Of a DNA stretch of 58,014 bases, positions 7,251-15,609 are shown piece after piece. Each line of letters opens with the position of its first letter. Position 1 is the stretch's first letter. Made by a program: the position numbers and the translations under genes. The stretch comes from an uncultured Christensenellaceae bacterium (GTDB lineage: Bacteria > Bacillota > Clostridia > Christensenellales > Borkfalkiaceae). The stretch lies in the NCBI GenBank assembly GCA_910588465.1, contig CAJUOP010000014.1, positions 1 through 58,014 of the forward strand, given 5' to 3'. The notes beneath the pieces were generated by a model that was not told the origin of the DNA, did no database searches, and saw nothing but the letters and a program-made list of their open reading frames with translations.

Positions 7251-9149
7251 ATGAAACAATATTTGAAAGCGGCAGCGGTTGCGCTCGGCGCCATAACGGT
7301 GTGCGCCACGTTGGCGGGCTGCGGCAAAACGGAGAAAAAGACGGTATACGAAATACCGTATTACGACGGAACGACGTACGAGGAAGGGGCGGAGAAGCCC
7401 GTTTACAGTTCCGAGCTTTGGCGCAGGAACGACGTGAACAACGGCGCGGGCGATCCGTTCATTCTCGACAATACGGCAATAGACGGATTCTATTACCGTT
7501 ACGGTACGGGCGGAGCCCATCAGTTTTCCGCTTACCGCTCCTCCGATCTCGATTTTTGGATCCCCTGCGGCATCATTTTGGAAAATATCGGTTGGACGGC
7601 GGCATGGGCGCCCGAGGTCGTATACGACGATCCCACGGATGACGGCGTGAACAACGGAACGTACTATTTCTTTTTCAGTATGTGTTTCCCGGGCTACGCG
7701 ACTTCGGATGGCTACAACAAGGAAAAGGACGAAAACGGCAATGCGGATAACGTACACTCGCTCTTTGTGGCAACGTCGTCAAGCCCCGCAGGGCCCTTTA
7801 AGATGGTCGATTTCACCGATGCAAAGAGTTGCGGCGAAGAGAATGTGCGCACGATCGATGCGGGCGATTACGGCTATACCTGCGATTATCTGAAATATAT
7901 GCTATTCGAGCCGATCGAAACGAATAGGGCGTGGCATGAGATTATGCCCGAGCGCATTCCCGAAAATTCGGATAAGCTGTGCAACAATATCGACGCAAGT
8001 CCCTTCGTCGATCCCGTCACCAAAAAGAAATATCTCATTTTCAATCACGAGCGTCAGCCGTCGCCGATTCTCATCATGGAGATGGAAAATTGGCTGAAAC
8101 CGCTCCCCGAAACGACCAAGGTGATCGCGCGTTGCGGTTATTATACGGTTGAGGATTACGAAAAGGCGCAAAAGGGCGAAGCGGTCGAAACGTCCGACTT
8201 TGAAATGAGAACGAATAAGGTAAACGAAGGTCCGTGTATGTATTACAATGCAGAGAACGGAAAGTATTACCTTACCTACTCCGTCAACGGGTTTATGGAT
8301 CCCACTTACGCGGTTGCGCAAGCCGTGTCCGATTCTCCGACCGAAGGGTTCAGGAAGCTCACGCAGGCGGAGAACGGACTCATTCTCAGCGCCGACGACG
8401 GCGGGAACAAGCTTGCTTCGGGTACGGGACACCATTGCTTTTTCCATATCGGCGAAAAGCTGTATATCTATTATCACAAGCATACCGTTCCCTATGCGGA
8501 CGAAGGCAGATACACGGCGGTGGACGAAGTAAAGTTTGTTACGATAAAGGATCAAAACGGCGAAGATCTGGACGTTATGTACGTCAACGGTCCCACGGTG
8601 ACCACTCAGCCTGCTATTGTAAAGGGAATGGAATACGCCGATATTTCGGGTAAATTACAGTCGGTGTCCGTGATAAGCGGCACGCTTGCCGAAGGCTCGG
8701 ATACAAAGTGGCTCAACGACGGCTTGCTTTCTTATAACATGAAGCTCAATCAGGAGTTTTTGAACACCTACGTGCGCGAAACGGAAATCACAAGCGATAC
8801 GACGTTTGAGCTCTCGTTTGCGGACTATGAGACGATTCGCGGACTCATGATTTACAACTCCAAGAACCTTGAAAAGGTGTTCTATAAAATCAAGAACGTC
8901 GAGTTCGAATCGGAGGGGAAAACCTACTTTATCAAAGAGTTGAACATCGACGAGCAATCCAATTTCAAATTTAACGAGTTTGAATTGATGTACGGCAACA
9001 AGGTTGTGGAAGCGGTGGCTTACGGCGGAGGAGTGTATGCGGAGTTTGCCGCGACGAAAGTGAAAAAGATCCGTTTTACGGTGGAAGTGCCTGAGGGGCA
9101 GACTGAGGTGGGGATTTCCGAAGTCGCCGTGATGGGCAAGGTTCTTTAA
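7251..9149 (+). CDS. GH43-like glycoside hydrolase lipoprotein, cluster I
   Basis: 632 aa, with signal peptide and lipobox TLAGC (Cys24). The five-bladed propeller signatures of GH43 are present: catalytic base region GAGDPF (Asp68), WAPEV (119-123) and the acid motif NEGP (Glu326). GH43 enzymes cleave arabinose or xylose side chains, some galactose. About 160 residues at the C-terminus form a separate beta-rich, probably carbohydrate-binding, module. It is anchored outside the cell and should trim side chains before import. The paralogue at 38217 shares the same layout. Subfamily and exact substrate cannot be fixed by eye. Confidence 0.8.
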   Translation: MKQYLKAAAVALGAITVCATLAGCGKTEKKTVYEIPYYDGTTYEEGAEKPVYSSELWRRNDVNNGAGDPFILDNTAIDGFYYRYGTGGAHQFSAYRSSDLDFWIPCGIILENIGWTAAWAPEVVYDDPTDDGVNNGTYYFFFSMCFPGYATSDGYNKEKDENGNADNVHSLFVATSSSPAGPFKMVDFTDAKSCGEENVRTIDAGDYGYTCDYLKYMLFEPIETNRAWHEIMPERIPENSDKLCNNIDASPFVDPVTKKKYLIFNHERQPSPILIMEMENWLKPLPETTKVIARCGYYTVEDYEKAQKGEAVETSDFEMRTNKVNEGPCMYYNAENGKYYLTYSVNGFMDPTYAVAQAVSDSPTEGFRKLTQAENGLILSADDGGNKLASGTGHHCFFHIGEKLYIYYHKHTVPYADEGRYTAVDEVKFVTIKDQNGEDLDVMYVNGPTVTTQPAIVKGMEYADISGKLQSVSVISGTLAEGSDTKWLNDGLLSYNMKLNQEFLNTYVRETEITSDTTFELSFADYETIRGLMIYNSKNLEKVFYKIKNVEFESEGKTYFIKELNIDEQSNFKFNEFELMYGNKVVEAVAYGGGVYAEFAATKVKKIRFTVEVPEGQTEVGISEVAVMGKVL

Positions 9150-9160
9150 GGAGGGGAGTT

Positions 9161-10195
9161 ATGAAGAATTCAAGAAAACGGTTGGCGTTGGGAATCGCCG
9201 CCTGTCTGTGCTCCTTGTTCGCTTTGACGGCATGCGGAGAAACAATAACGCAATACAACGTAATCGGCACGCAGGATTGCTACGCTCCCGTACAGAAGCC
9301 GACGAGCGGTGCGCAGATAGACGACGGGATCGTCCTCGACGGCGTTCTCGACGAATCTTTCTACGAAAGTAAGAGTTGGTTCGTGGGACATAAGAACGTG
9401 AAGGGCAGAGAGGCGACGCTCAGAACGACGGCGGAGATCGCGCCGCACGGCATTTTATTCGGAATCGACGTCGACGAAGGGTTTACTATCTCATACAGCG
9501 CAGGCAGACCGACGGCTTGGAACAGCGGAATCGAGTTTTATTTCGCATTCGGCGGCGAAACCGTGCCCGTGGATAATTTGTTCGAGATCGATCTGACGGC
9601 GCACGATGACGTCAACGTGCGTGTATGGCGTCCGGGGATTTTCAACGACGGTTATCTGCAATATCTCTATTCCTTTGAAAACGCGCCCGCCCATGCCGTG
9701 AAGTTGAAGGGCGGCACGATCGAGAGCGGAAACTGCACGGGCTATACGATGGAGCTGTATTTGCCCTATACTATGTTCGGAAGAGACGGACGTCCCGAAT
9801 ATATCAATCTAAATCCCGGCATGATCACGCCGCTTTCCGATACCGAATGGGTGCGCGATTATTATGTGTTCGGCGGAGAGTTCGAATCCTCCGTGTGTCA
9901 ATGGGGCAAGACAGAGATGTACAAGTTCGATAAGAACGGTTTCGTCTGCAACAAGCTCAATATTACCGCAACGGGCGGAGGCGTAACCGAGAAATACCGC
10001 CGCGATTGGGCAGTGAAGGGCGATCCCGTAATTTTGGAATTTGCTCCCGAAGAGGGCAAAACGCTTACGAGCGTTAAAGTCAACGGCGTGGAGCACGTGA
10101 ACGACGTAAAGGAAAACGTTTATAGATTTATCGGTACGGGCGACGATTTGAACGTCGTGGCGGAATTTACACAAGGAAATAATCCGAAAGGTTAA
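9161..10195 (+). CDS. CBM9-like carbohydrate-binding lipoprotein, cluster I
   Basis: 344 aa with lipobox ALTAC (Cys25). The segment from IVLDGVLDESFYES to the FGRDGRPEYINLNPG region has the order of CBM9/DOMON-like sandwich domains, which bind sugar ends. A short C-terminal beta domain (about 255-340) contains LTSVKVNGVEHV and a VVAEF end. No catalytic motif is seen. The same two-domain block is found in the paralogue at 40093 and again inside the 1600-aa lipoprotein at 44228. It most likely holds glycan at the surface for neighbouring enzymes and the transporter. Confidence 0.7.
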   Translation: MKNSRKRLALGIAACLCSLFALTACGETITQYNVIGTQDCYAPVQKPTSGAQIDDGIVLDGVLDESFYESKSWFVGHKNVKGREATLRTTAEIAPHGILFGIDVDEGFTISYSAGRPTAWNSGIEFYFAFGGETVPVDNLFEIDLTAHDDVNVRVWRPGIFNDGYLQYLYSFENAPAHAVKLKGGTIESGNCTGYTMELYLPYTMFGRDGRPEYINLNPGMITPLSDTEWVRDYYVFGGEFESSVCQWGKTEMYKFDKNGFVCNKLNITATGGGVTEKYRRDWAVKGDPVILEFAPEEGKTLTSVKVNGVEHVNDVKENVYRFIGTGDDLNVVAEFTQGNNPKG

Positions 10196-10210
10196 AATAA
10201 GGAGGAAATT

Positions 10211-13200
10211 ATGAACAAAAAGAAACTGAAAGGTTTAACGGCGCTGAGTGCGGTGTTAACGCTCTCTCTTGCCGGCGGAATCCTTGCGGGCTGCGGCGGG
10301 AAAGAGGATCACACGCTCTCTGCGGTAAACGAAGTGGCGGCGACGTGTACGACGGACGGACACAGGGCTTATTACAAGTGTACCGACGACGGCTGCGGTA
10401 AATATTTTGCCGACGCAGAGGGCAAGGAGGAGCTTTCGGCAGAGGATGTCGTTTTGCACGCGCTCGGGCACAATCCCGTGCATCACGAAGAAAAGGATGT
10501 GACTTGCACCGAGGACGGTAACGCGGAGTATTGGGGATGCAGCCGTTGCGACGCGAAATTTGCCGACGAAAATCAAACGCCGTTTGACGGCGATCCCGTG
10601 CTCACACACCCTGGACATCAGTTTACCGAGGTAACGCCCGCAACAGATCCCGAGCCGAACAAAGCGGGTAACGTCGAGTATTGGCACTGCGATCGGTGCG
10701 AAAAGAATTACAATAACAGCTACGGCGATAAAGAAATCGAGGACGTGACCATCCCCGCGATTGCAAAGCTCGATTCGGTTACGCTCAAACTGAAAGGGTA
10801 CAGAGAGGGTGAAACGGGTAATCTCTCCGGCAACGTTACGCTTACGGGAAAATACGATCAAACGGCGAGCGGAAGCTTAACGGACGGCGTGGGCACGGTT
10901 GCAAACGTATATGCCATGGAATACGACGTGGAATGCAACGGCTACGTCGGCAAGCTTGCGTTCGAGGCGGGCAAGTCGGAATACGAGCTCACGCTCGAAT
11001 ACAACTATGCGACGTCTACGGGCGAAAGCGCAACGACGACCGATCCCGAGCTCCCCGATAATAAGAAGAGTACGGTCGATCTTTCGAAGATGAACGATAA
11101 AAACCATACCATCGTTTTGAGCGACGGAACGTATGCGACGAAAGATTATACCGAAGCAAAGCTCACGCTTCCGAGAGAGGTGCAGGGTTCGAAGAACGTG
11201 TCGATATCCTTCACGCTGAAATTCCTCGATAACAGCATGTACGAGGGGAACGTCGGCGACAGCGGATTCAACCCGCTTTCCCGTGTCGGCGTGAAGATGG
11301 CGGACGAGAAAGGCGTGTTCTTTATGATGATGGATAAAAAGTGGCATAACGACGGAGAGGGTAATCCCTCAGACGCTTTGTATGTCTGCCCGATTCAGCC
11401 GAAGGATTATGTTCCGGACGGAAAGGAGGAAGTGGAAGGAACGTTCTACGGCTGGGATAATGCCAATGAAGGGCGTTTCGCGGCGGTTGCTGCGGCGATC
11501 AAAGGCGACGGCTTGCAGATTCGCATGGTGCGCGCAAAGACGTATATCCGTATGTTCTTAAAGCTCGACGGCACGTGGGTAGAGGTGATGAACGTCGCAG
11601 GCGTTGTAGAATGCGCCGAAAATGCGGAGACCGATATCCGCTTGCTTATAAACGGTCATAAATGGGAATTTTCGAATATCGAATACGGAAGCATGACCGA
11701 AGAGTCGTATAAGGCATCCTCTGTGACGGAGGCGGGGCATCAAGCGTATCTTGCGATAGACGATATGTATTTCAACCCGGACGGCACGTTGAGTTCGCTT
11801 GAAGAACTTACGATTCCTCAGCTTAGTCCCATTACGAGCGTTGCGCTCACCTTAAAGGATGAGAGCGGAAATGCGGTTACGACAGGTACAAACGTAAAGA
11901 TTTCGAACGTTTTGAGCGAAATTGCCGATATTCAAACGACGGTGGGCGAAAACGGCGTCGTCACCCTTGCGGGTACGACGGGCGTATATGCGGGACTTCC
12001 TTACGTCGTTAAGGTAGAAGGTTATGCGGGTACGTATACAATCACGTTTGAGGGAACAACCGCGACGATCGAGACGCTTGTTCTTCCCGAATGGGAATAT
12101 TCCTCCGCTTCTTCCGTTAAAGTCGTAGCAGGCAGCGGCAATTGGGCAAACGGCACACTTACGGACGACTCGACCGACGATAAGATCGCTTTCACCGCAG
12201 CGTTTCCCGTGTCGAAAGAGGTCGTCGTAAATACGGGCACGTCATTCGGCGGGTCGGTTAACTATACGTTGTATTTCAATCTGAAAATGACGGGTACGAA
12301 CGGTTGGGAAAACCGTTTCGGTATTCGTTTGACGGAAGGAACGGGCGAGAGCGTGGTCGGATTCTACTTCTTCCAACAGGATCAGGGTGCGATTAAAGTG
12401 GGCGCGTTGCGCGGAAAGATCGATTTTAACACTAACGGCGGAGAAGCCGCGAGCACCTTAAATGCAAGCATGTTTGTAAACGGTCTTGAAATGAAGGCAG
12501 TGCGCGAGCAGAATAAAGTGACGCTGTATGCAAAGATCGGCGGGAAATGGGAAAAAGTTTCCGCCGAAGTGACGCTCTCGGGCGGCTACGGTGCGCTCGG
12601 CTTCTCGGCGTCGCAGGGGACCTTCGAATATACGGACGTTGCGCTTGACATAAAGCCGGCGGAAGATCAGACGTTCTCGCTTACGCTGAAAGACGGCGAA
12701 GGAAACGCGCTTTCGGAGGGCACGACGGTTCTCCTCACCAATCCCCGCGGAGAAACGGTTTCCAAAACGACGGACGCGCAGGGTAATGTTACGTTGGAAT
12801 CTCCTTATTTCGGCGATTTTATCGTAGAAGTGAACGGTACGATGTTCGTCGTCAATTTCTCCGCCGATTCGCTTACGGTAAGCAAGTCGATAAGCACGGC
12901 TTGGACGTATACGGGCAAAGAGGGCGAGGTTACCGAACATAAAATTGCGGATCAAGGCAACGTCGTCATATCGCACGACGAAACATCCGTTACCGTTGCG
13001 GCGACGTGGGATAATAATGATTGGAAACGCGATGAAGTCTATGTGAACGTCGGCGATGTTTTGGGCGACAGCACGAATTATATCGTTCGTTTCAAAATTA
13101 CGGCTACTTTGGCAGGAAATTGGACGGAGCGCTTTGGGATTCGCGTGGTTTCCAAAGAAAACGATAACAACGCCAATGCGGGTTTCTTGATTTGGGATAA

Positions 13201-13498
13201 AGGCGGCGACGGAATCTGTTTCGGAAATTTGGCTAATTATCCCGATTTTGGCGGCGGAGGACCTTCGGATAAAACGGTTCTGACCGAGGCAATGTTTGCG
13301 GCAGGAGTGGATATTCAAATTATCCGTAACGGTAACCGTGCCACGATGTATGCAAAAATAGACGGGAAATGGCAATCTGTTTATACGGTAAGTCTTGCAG
13401 ACGGTAGCACGGCGCAGCTCGGGTTCAGCGCGGCGGGCGGAACGTACGTCTATTCGGATATGTCGATTGTAACGGTTTCCGACACGGTTTCCGAATAA
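10211..13498 (+). CDS. Modular surface glycan-binding lipoprotein (1095 aa)
   Basis: Lipobox ILAGC (Cys28). Residues about 40-185 hold three Cys/His repeats (CTTDGHRAYYKC, then CTEDGNAEYWGC, then GNVEYWHCDRC), each followed by a second Cys pair, as in small zinc-binding-like repeats of gut clostridial lipoproteins. Three concanavalin-like lectin domains follow (about 290-510, 630-805, 920-1090), each with an NRFGIR or similar core. They are separated by Ig-like or carboxypeptidase-regulatory-like units (LTLKDGEGNALSEGTTV). No catalytic residues are seen. It probably captures polysaccharide at the surface. A terminator follows, so this may end the first transcript of cluster I. Domain calls are by eye. 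Confidence 0.65.
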   Translation: MNKKKLKGLTALSAVLTLSLAGGILAGCGGKEDHTLSAVNEVAATCTTDGHRAYYKCTDDGCGKYFADAEGKEELSAEDVVLHALGHNPVHHEEKDVTCTEDGNAEYWGCSRCDAKFADENQTPFDGDPVLTHPGHQFTEVTPATDPEPNKAGNVEYWHCDRCEKNYNNSYGDKEIEDVTIPAIAKLDSVTLKLKGYREGETGNLSGNVTLTGKYDQTASGSLTDGVGTVANVYAMEYDVECNGYVGKLAFEAGKSEYELTLEYNYATSTGESATTTDPELPDNKKSTVDLSKMNDKNHTIVLSDGTYATKDYTEAKLTLPREVQGSKNVSISFTLKFLDNSMYEGNVGDSGFNPLSRVGVKMADEKGVFFMMMDKKWHNDGEGNPSDALYVCPIQPKDYVPDGKEEVEGTFYGWDNANEGRFAAVAAAIKGDGLQIRMVRAKTYIRMFLKLDGTWVEVMNVAGVVECAENAETDIRLLINGHKWEFSNIEYGSMTEESYKASSVTEAGHQAYLAIDDMYFNPDGTLSSLEELTIPQLSPITSVALTLKDESGNAVTTGTNVKISNVLSEIADIQTTVGENGVVTLAGTTGVYAGLPYVVKVEGYAGTYTITFEGTTATIETLVLPEWEYSSASSVKVVAGSGNWANGTLTDDSTDDKIAFTAAFPVSKEVVVNTGTSFGGSVNYTLYFNLKMTGTNGWENRFGIRLTEGTGESVVGFYFFQQDQGAIKVGALRGKIDFNTNGGEAASTLNASMFVNGLEMKAVREQNKVTLYAKIGGKWEKVSAEVTLSGGYGALGFSASQGTFEYTDVALDIKPAEDQTFSLTLKDGEGNALSEGTTVLLTNPRGETVSKTTDAQGNVTLESPYFGDFIVEVNGTMFVVNFSADSLTVSKSISTAWTYTGKEGEVTEHKIADQGNVVISHDETSVTVAATWDNNDWKRDEVYVNVGDVLGDSTNYIVRFKITATLAGNWTERFGIRVVSKENDNNANAGFLIWDKGGDGICFGNLANYPDFGGGGPSDKTVLTEAMFAAGVDIQIIRNGNRATMYAKIDGKWQSVYTVSLADGSTAQLGFSAAGGTYVYSDMSIVTVSDTVSE

Positions 13499-13523
13499 AA
13501 CGGAAAAAACGGGATGCAAATTG

Positions 13524-13551
13524 CAGGGCGGCTTTCTGCCGCCCTGTTTTT
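13524..13551 (+). terminator. Rho-independent terminator after the 1095-aa lipoprotein gene
   Basis: A 9-bp perfect stem CAGGGCGGC (13524-13532)/GCCGCCCTG (13538-13546), loop TTTCT, then five T. It separates the transporter and surface genes from the downstream hydrolase genes, so the two halves of cluster I can be expressed at different levels. Confidence 0.85.
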
Positions 13552-13570
13552 AAAAAGGAAAGAAGCAGAG

Positions 13571-13619
13571 CCTGTCATTTTGAGCCGCCGCGACCTTGCG
13601 GCGAGTCGAAGAATCTTTT
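13571..13619 (+). repeat. Intergenic REP-like repeat
   Basis: CCTGTCATTTTGAGC, a GC-rich hairpin (GCCGC...GCGGC), then GAGTCGAAGAATCTTT. This follows the pattern of a dispersed intergenic repeat known from many bacteria (TGTCATTCTGAGC...GCGAAGAATCT). Only one copy is visible here, so the call rests on recognition rather than on repetition in the window. Confidence 0.45.
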
Positions 13620-13659
13620 CGTTAAAGGACAACAAGACAAAATCAAAAAGGAAAGGAAT

Positions 13660-15606
13660 ATGGATAAAGTTTATTTGGGCGCGGCGTATTATCCCGAATT
13701 ATGGGACGAAGATGAACTAGAAAAGGATATTGCGCGGTGCAAAGAAGTCGGCGTGAACTGCTTGCGGATCGGCGAATTTGCTTGGGGTAAAATGGAACCC
13801 GAAGAGGGCAAGTTCGATTTATCGTGGCTTGTGCGCATTGTAGACAGGCTCTATGAAAACGGCATTTTCACGGTGCTCTGCACGCCCACGGCAACCCCGC
13901 CCCGATGGATGCTGAACAAGTATCCCGAAATGCGCATGATCATGCACGATTTAGTGCGGGCGGACGTATCGTCTCGTTGCCACGTCTGCAAGACATCTAC
14001 CGTCGCGCGCGAGAAGAACCGCGGTATCGTCACCGAGCTTGCAAAGACGTTCGCGGGGCATAAGGGCGTCGTCGGCTGGCAGCTCGATAACGAATTGTTT
14101 CCGTATTCCGATGGGTGCTATTGCGAGAACTGCAAACGCGCTTTCCGCGCCTACTTAAAAGAAAAATTCGGGACGACGGAAAACCTCAACAAAGCATGGG
14201 GTATGGCGCGCTGGTCGCTTTGCTATGATTCGTTTAACGAAGTGGAACCGCCGTATCCCCGTCAGTGGCGGCATCCCTCTTTGCGCAAGGCATGGCGGGA
14301 TTTTCAGTGTGCGCAAATTAAGAGCTACGCGGAAGAGCAGTTGCAGATTTTACATAACTACGGCTGCGAAAACGTGGGCACGAATATGATGCAGCACAAT
14401 TCGCTGAGCTATTATAAACTGAACGAGAAGCTGGATGTTGCGCAGTACAACCATTACGATACCGCCGAACGGCTGCCCGACACGGCGTTCGCCTACGATT
14501 TCGTGCGGAGCATCAAAAACAAACCGTTCCGGATCATGGAAACGCAGGTGGGCTGGAACGGGAGCGAGTATGCGGAGAGCGGCTACCGCCCCGCGGGGAA
14601 TTGCTATGCGAATACATGGCTTCCCGTTGCCAAGGGCGCGGAAATGAACTTATATTGGCTGTTCCGCGCACACCCCAACGGACATGAGATCGGGCACGGC
14701 GCGCTGTATTCTGCGGCGGGGAGAAGCTACCGCGTGAGCGAAGAAGTGAAACGCGCAAGCGAAGATTTTAAAAAGTGCGAAGAATTTTTAACAGGTACTT
14801 GCATTCAAAGCAAAATTGCGCTACACTATTCGAGCACGGCGTATAACGACTTGGAGTGCGCGCCGCTCTTAAAAAATTTTAATTACCGCGAAACGCTCAT
14901 GCAGAAATATTACGCGGCGTACCGTCATCATAACGTGGACGTTATAGACACGCAACACGGCTTAGAAGGGTACGAAGTGATCGTGTCGCCCTTCCTTGCC
15001 ACCGCCGACGAAAACGGGTTCAAAGAGCGCATCACGGAATGGGTGAAGGCGGGCGGCACGTGGATCGTAGGACCTATGTCCGACATCATGGACGAAAACG
15101 TAAAGCGGTACACGCACGCGCCTTACAGCTTTTTGGAGGAGCTTGCGGGCGTATACACGAAATACCAGAAGCCGCTCGACAACGACGTGTTCAGGGCACA
15201 GTGGACGAACGACGGCGAGTGCGGCATTTCAACGTGCTATGACGCCTACGAATGCAACGACGGCACAAACAGTCTTGCGCACTATACGGCGGGCGAGTTC
15301 GCGCCGCTTTCGGTGATTACCGAGCGCAAGGTTGGCAAGGGCAAGGTCATTTTAGTCGGCAGCGTAATTTCTCACGGAGATCTGTTGCGGCTCGTAAACC
15401 GCGCCCCCATTGCCGAGGCGAGCGCCAACGTCATTCTCACCGAGCGCACGGGAAAAGAGAGCGGCATCATCGCCGTAGAAACCGAGAACAAGAGCGGCTA
15501 CGTTATCCTGAACGGAAGCTATACCGACCTCTTGACGGGCAAAGCCTTTACGGGCAAAACGCAAATTCAACCCTACGGGGTTTTGGTATTGAAAAGGAAA
15601 TCCTGA
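13660..15606 (+). CDS. GH42 beta-galactosidase, cluster I
   Basis: 648 aa, no signal peptide, so cytoplasmic. GH42 hallmarks: N-terminal GAAYYPELWDE and TPTATPPRW; acid/base Glu145 in WQLDNELFPY; nucleophile Glu294 in IMETQVGWNG; and metal-type cysteines around CHVC and CYCENC. A trimerisation-like domain (about 400-600) and a small C-terminal beta domain complete the usual length. It removes terminal beta-linked galactose, or possibly alpha-L-arabinopyranose, from imported oligosaccharides. AAGGAAAGGA precedes ATG. It is followed after 3 bp by the GH3 gene. The paralogue at 49102 is very similar. Confidence 0.93.
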   Translation: MDKVYLGAAYYPELWDEDELEKDIARCKEVGVNCLRIGEFAWGKMEPEEGKFDLSWLVRIVDRLYENGIFTVLCTPTATPPRWMLNKYPEMRMIMHDLVRADVSSRCHVCKTSTVAREKNRGIVTELAKTFAGHKGVVGWQLDNELFPYSDGCYCENCKRAFRAYLKEKFGTTENLNKAWGMARWSLCYDSFNEVEPPYPRQWRHPSLRKAWRDFQCAQIKSYAEEQLQILHNYGCENVGTNMMQHNSLSYYKLNEKLDVAQYNHYDTAERLPDTAFAYDFVRSIKNKPFRIMETQVGWNGSEYAESGYRPAGNCYANTWLPVAKGAEMNLYWLFRAHPNGHEIGHGALYSAAGRSYRVSEEVKRASEDFKKCEEFLTGTCIQSKIALHYSSTAYNDLECAPLLKNFNYRETLMQKYYAAYRHHNVDVIDTQHGLEGYEVIVSPFLATADENGFKERITEWVKAGGTWIVGPMSDIMDENVKRYTHAPYSFLEELAGVYTKYQKPLDNDVFRAQWTNDGECGISTCYDAYECNDGTNSLAHYTAGEFAPLSVITERKVGKGKVILVGSVISHGDLLRLVNRAPIAEASANVILTERTGKESGIIAVETENKSGYVILNGSYTDLLTGKAFTGKTQIQPYGVLVLKRKS

Positions 15607-15609
15607 TTT

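Noticed and set aside
13498..13659. A small protein gene spanning the gap before GH42
   Set aside because: The short frame crosses the terminator and the repeat and has no ribosome binding site.
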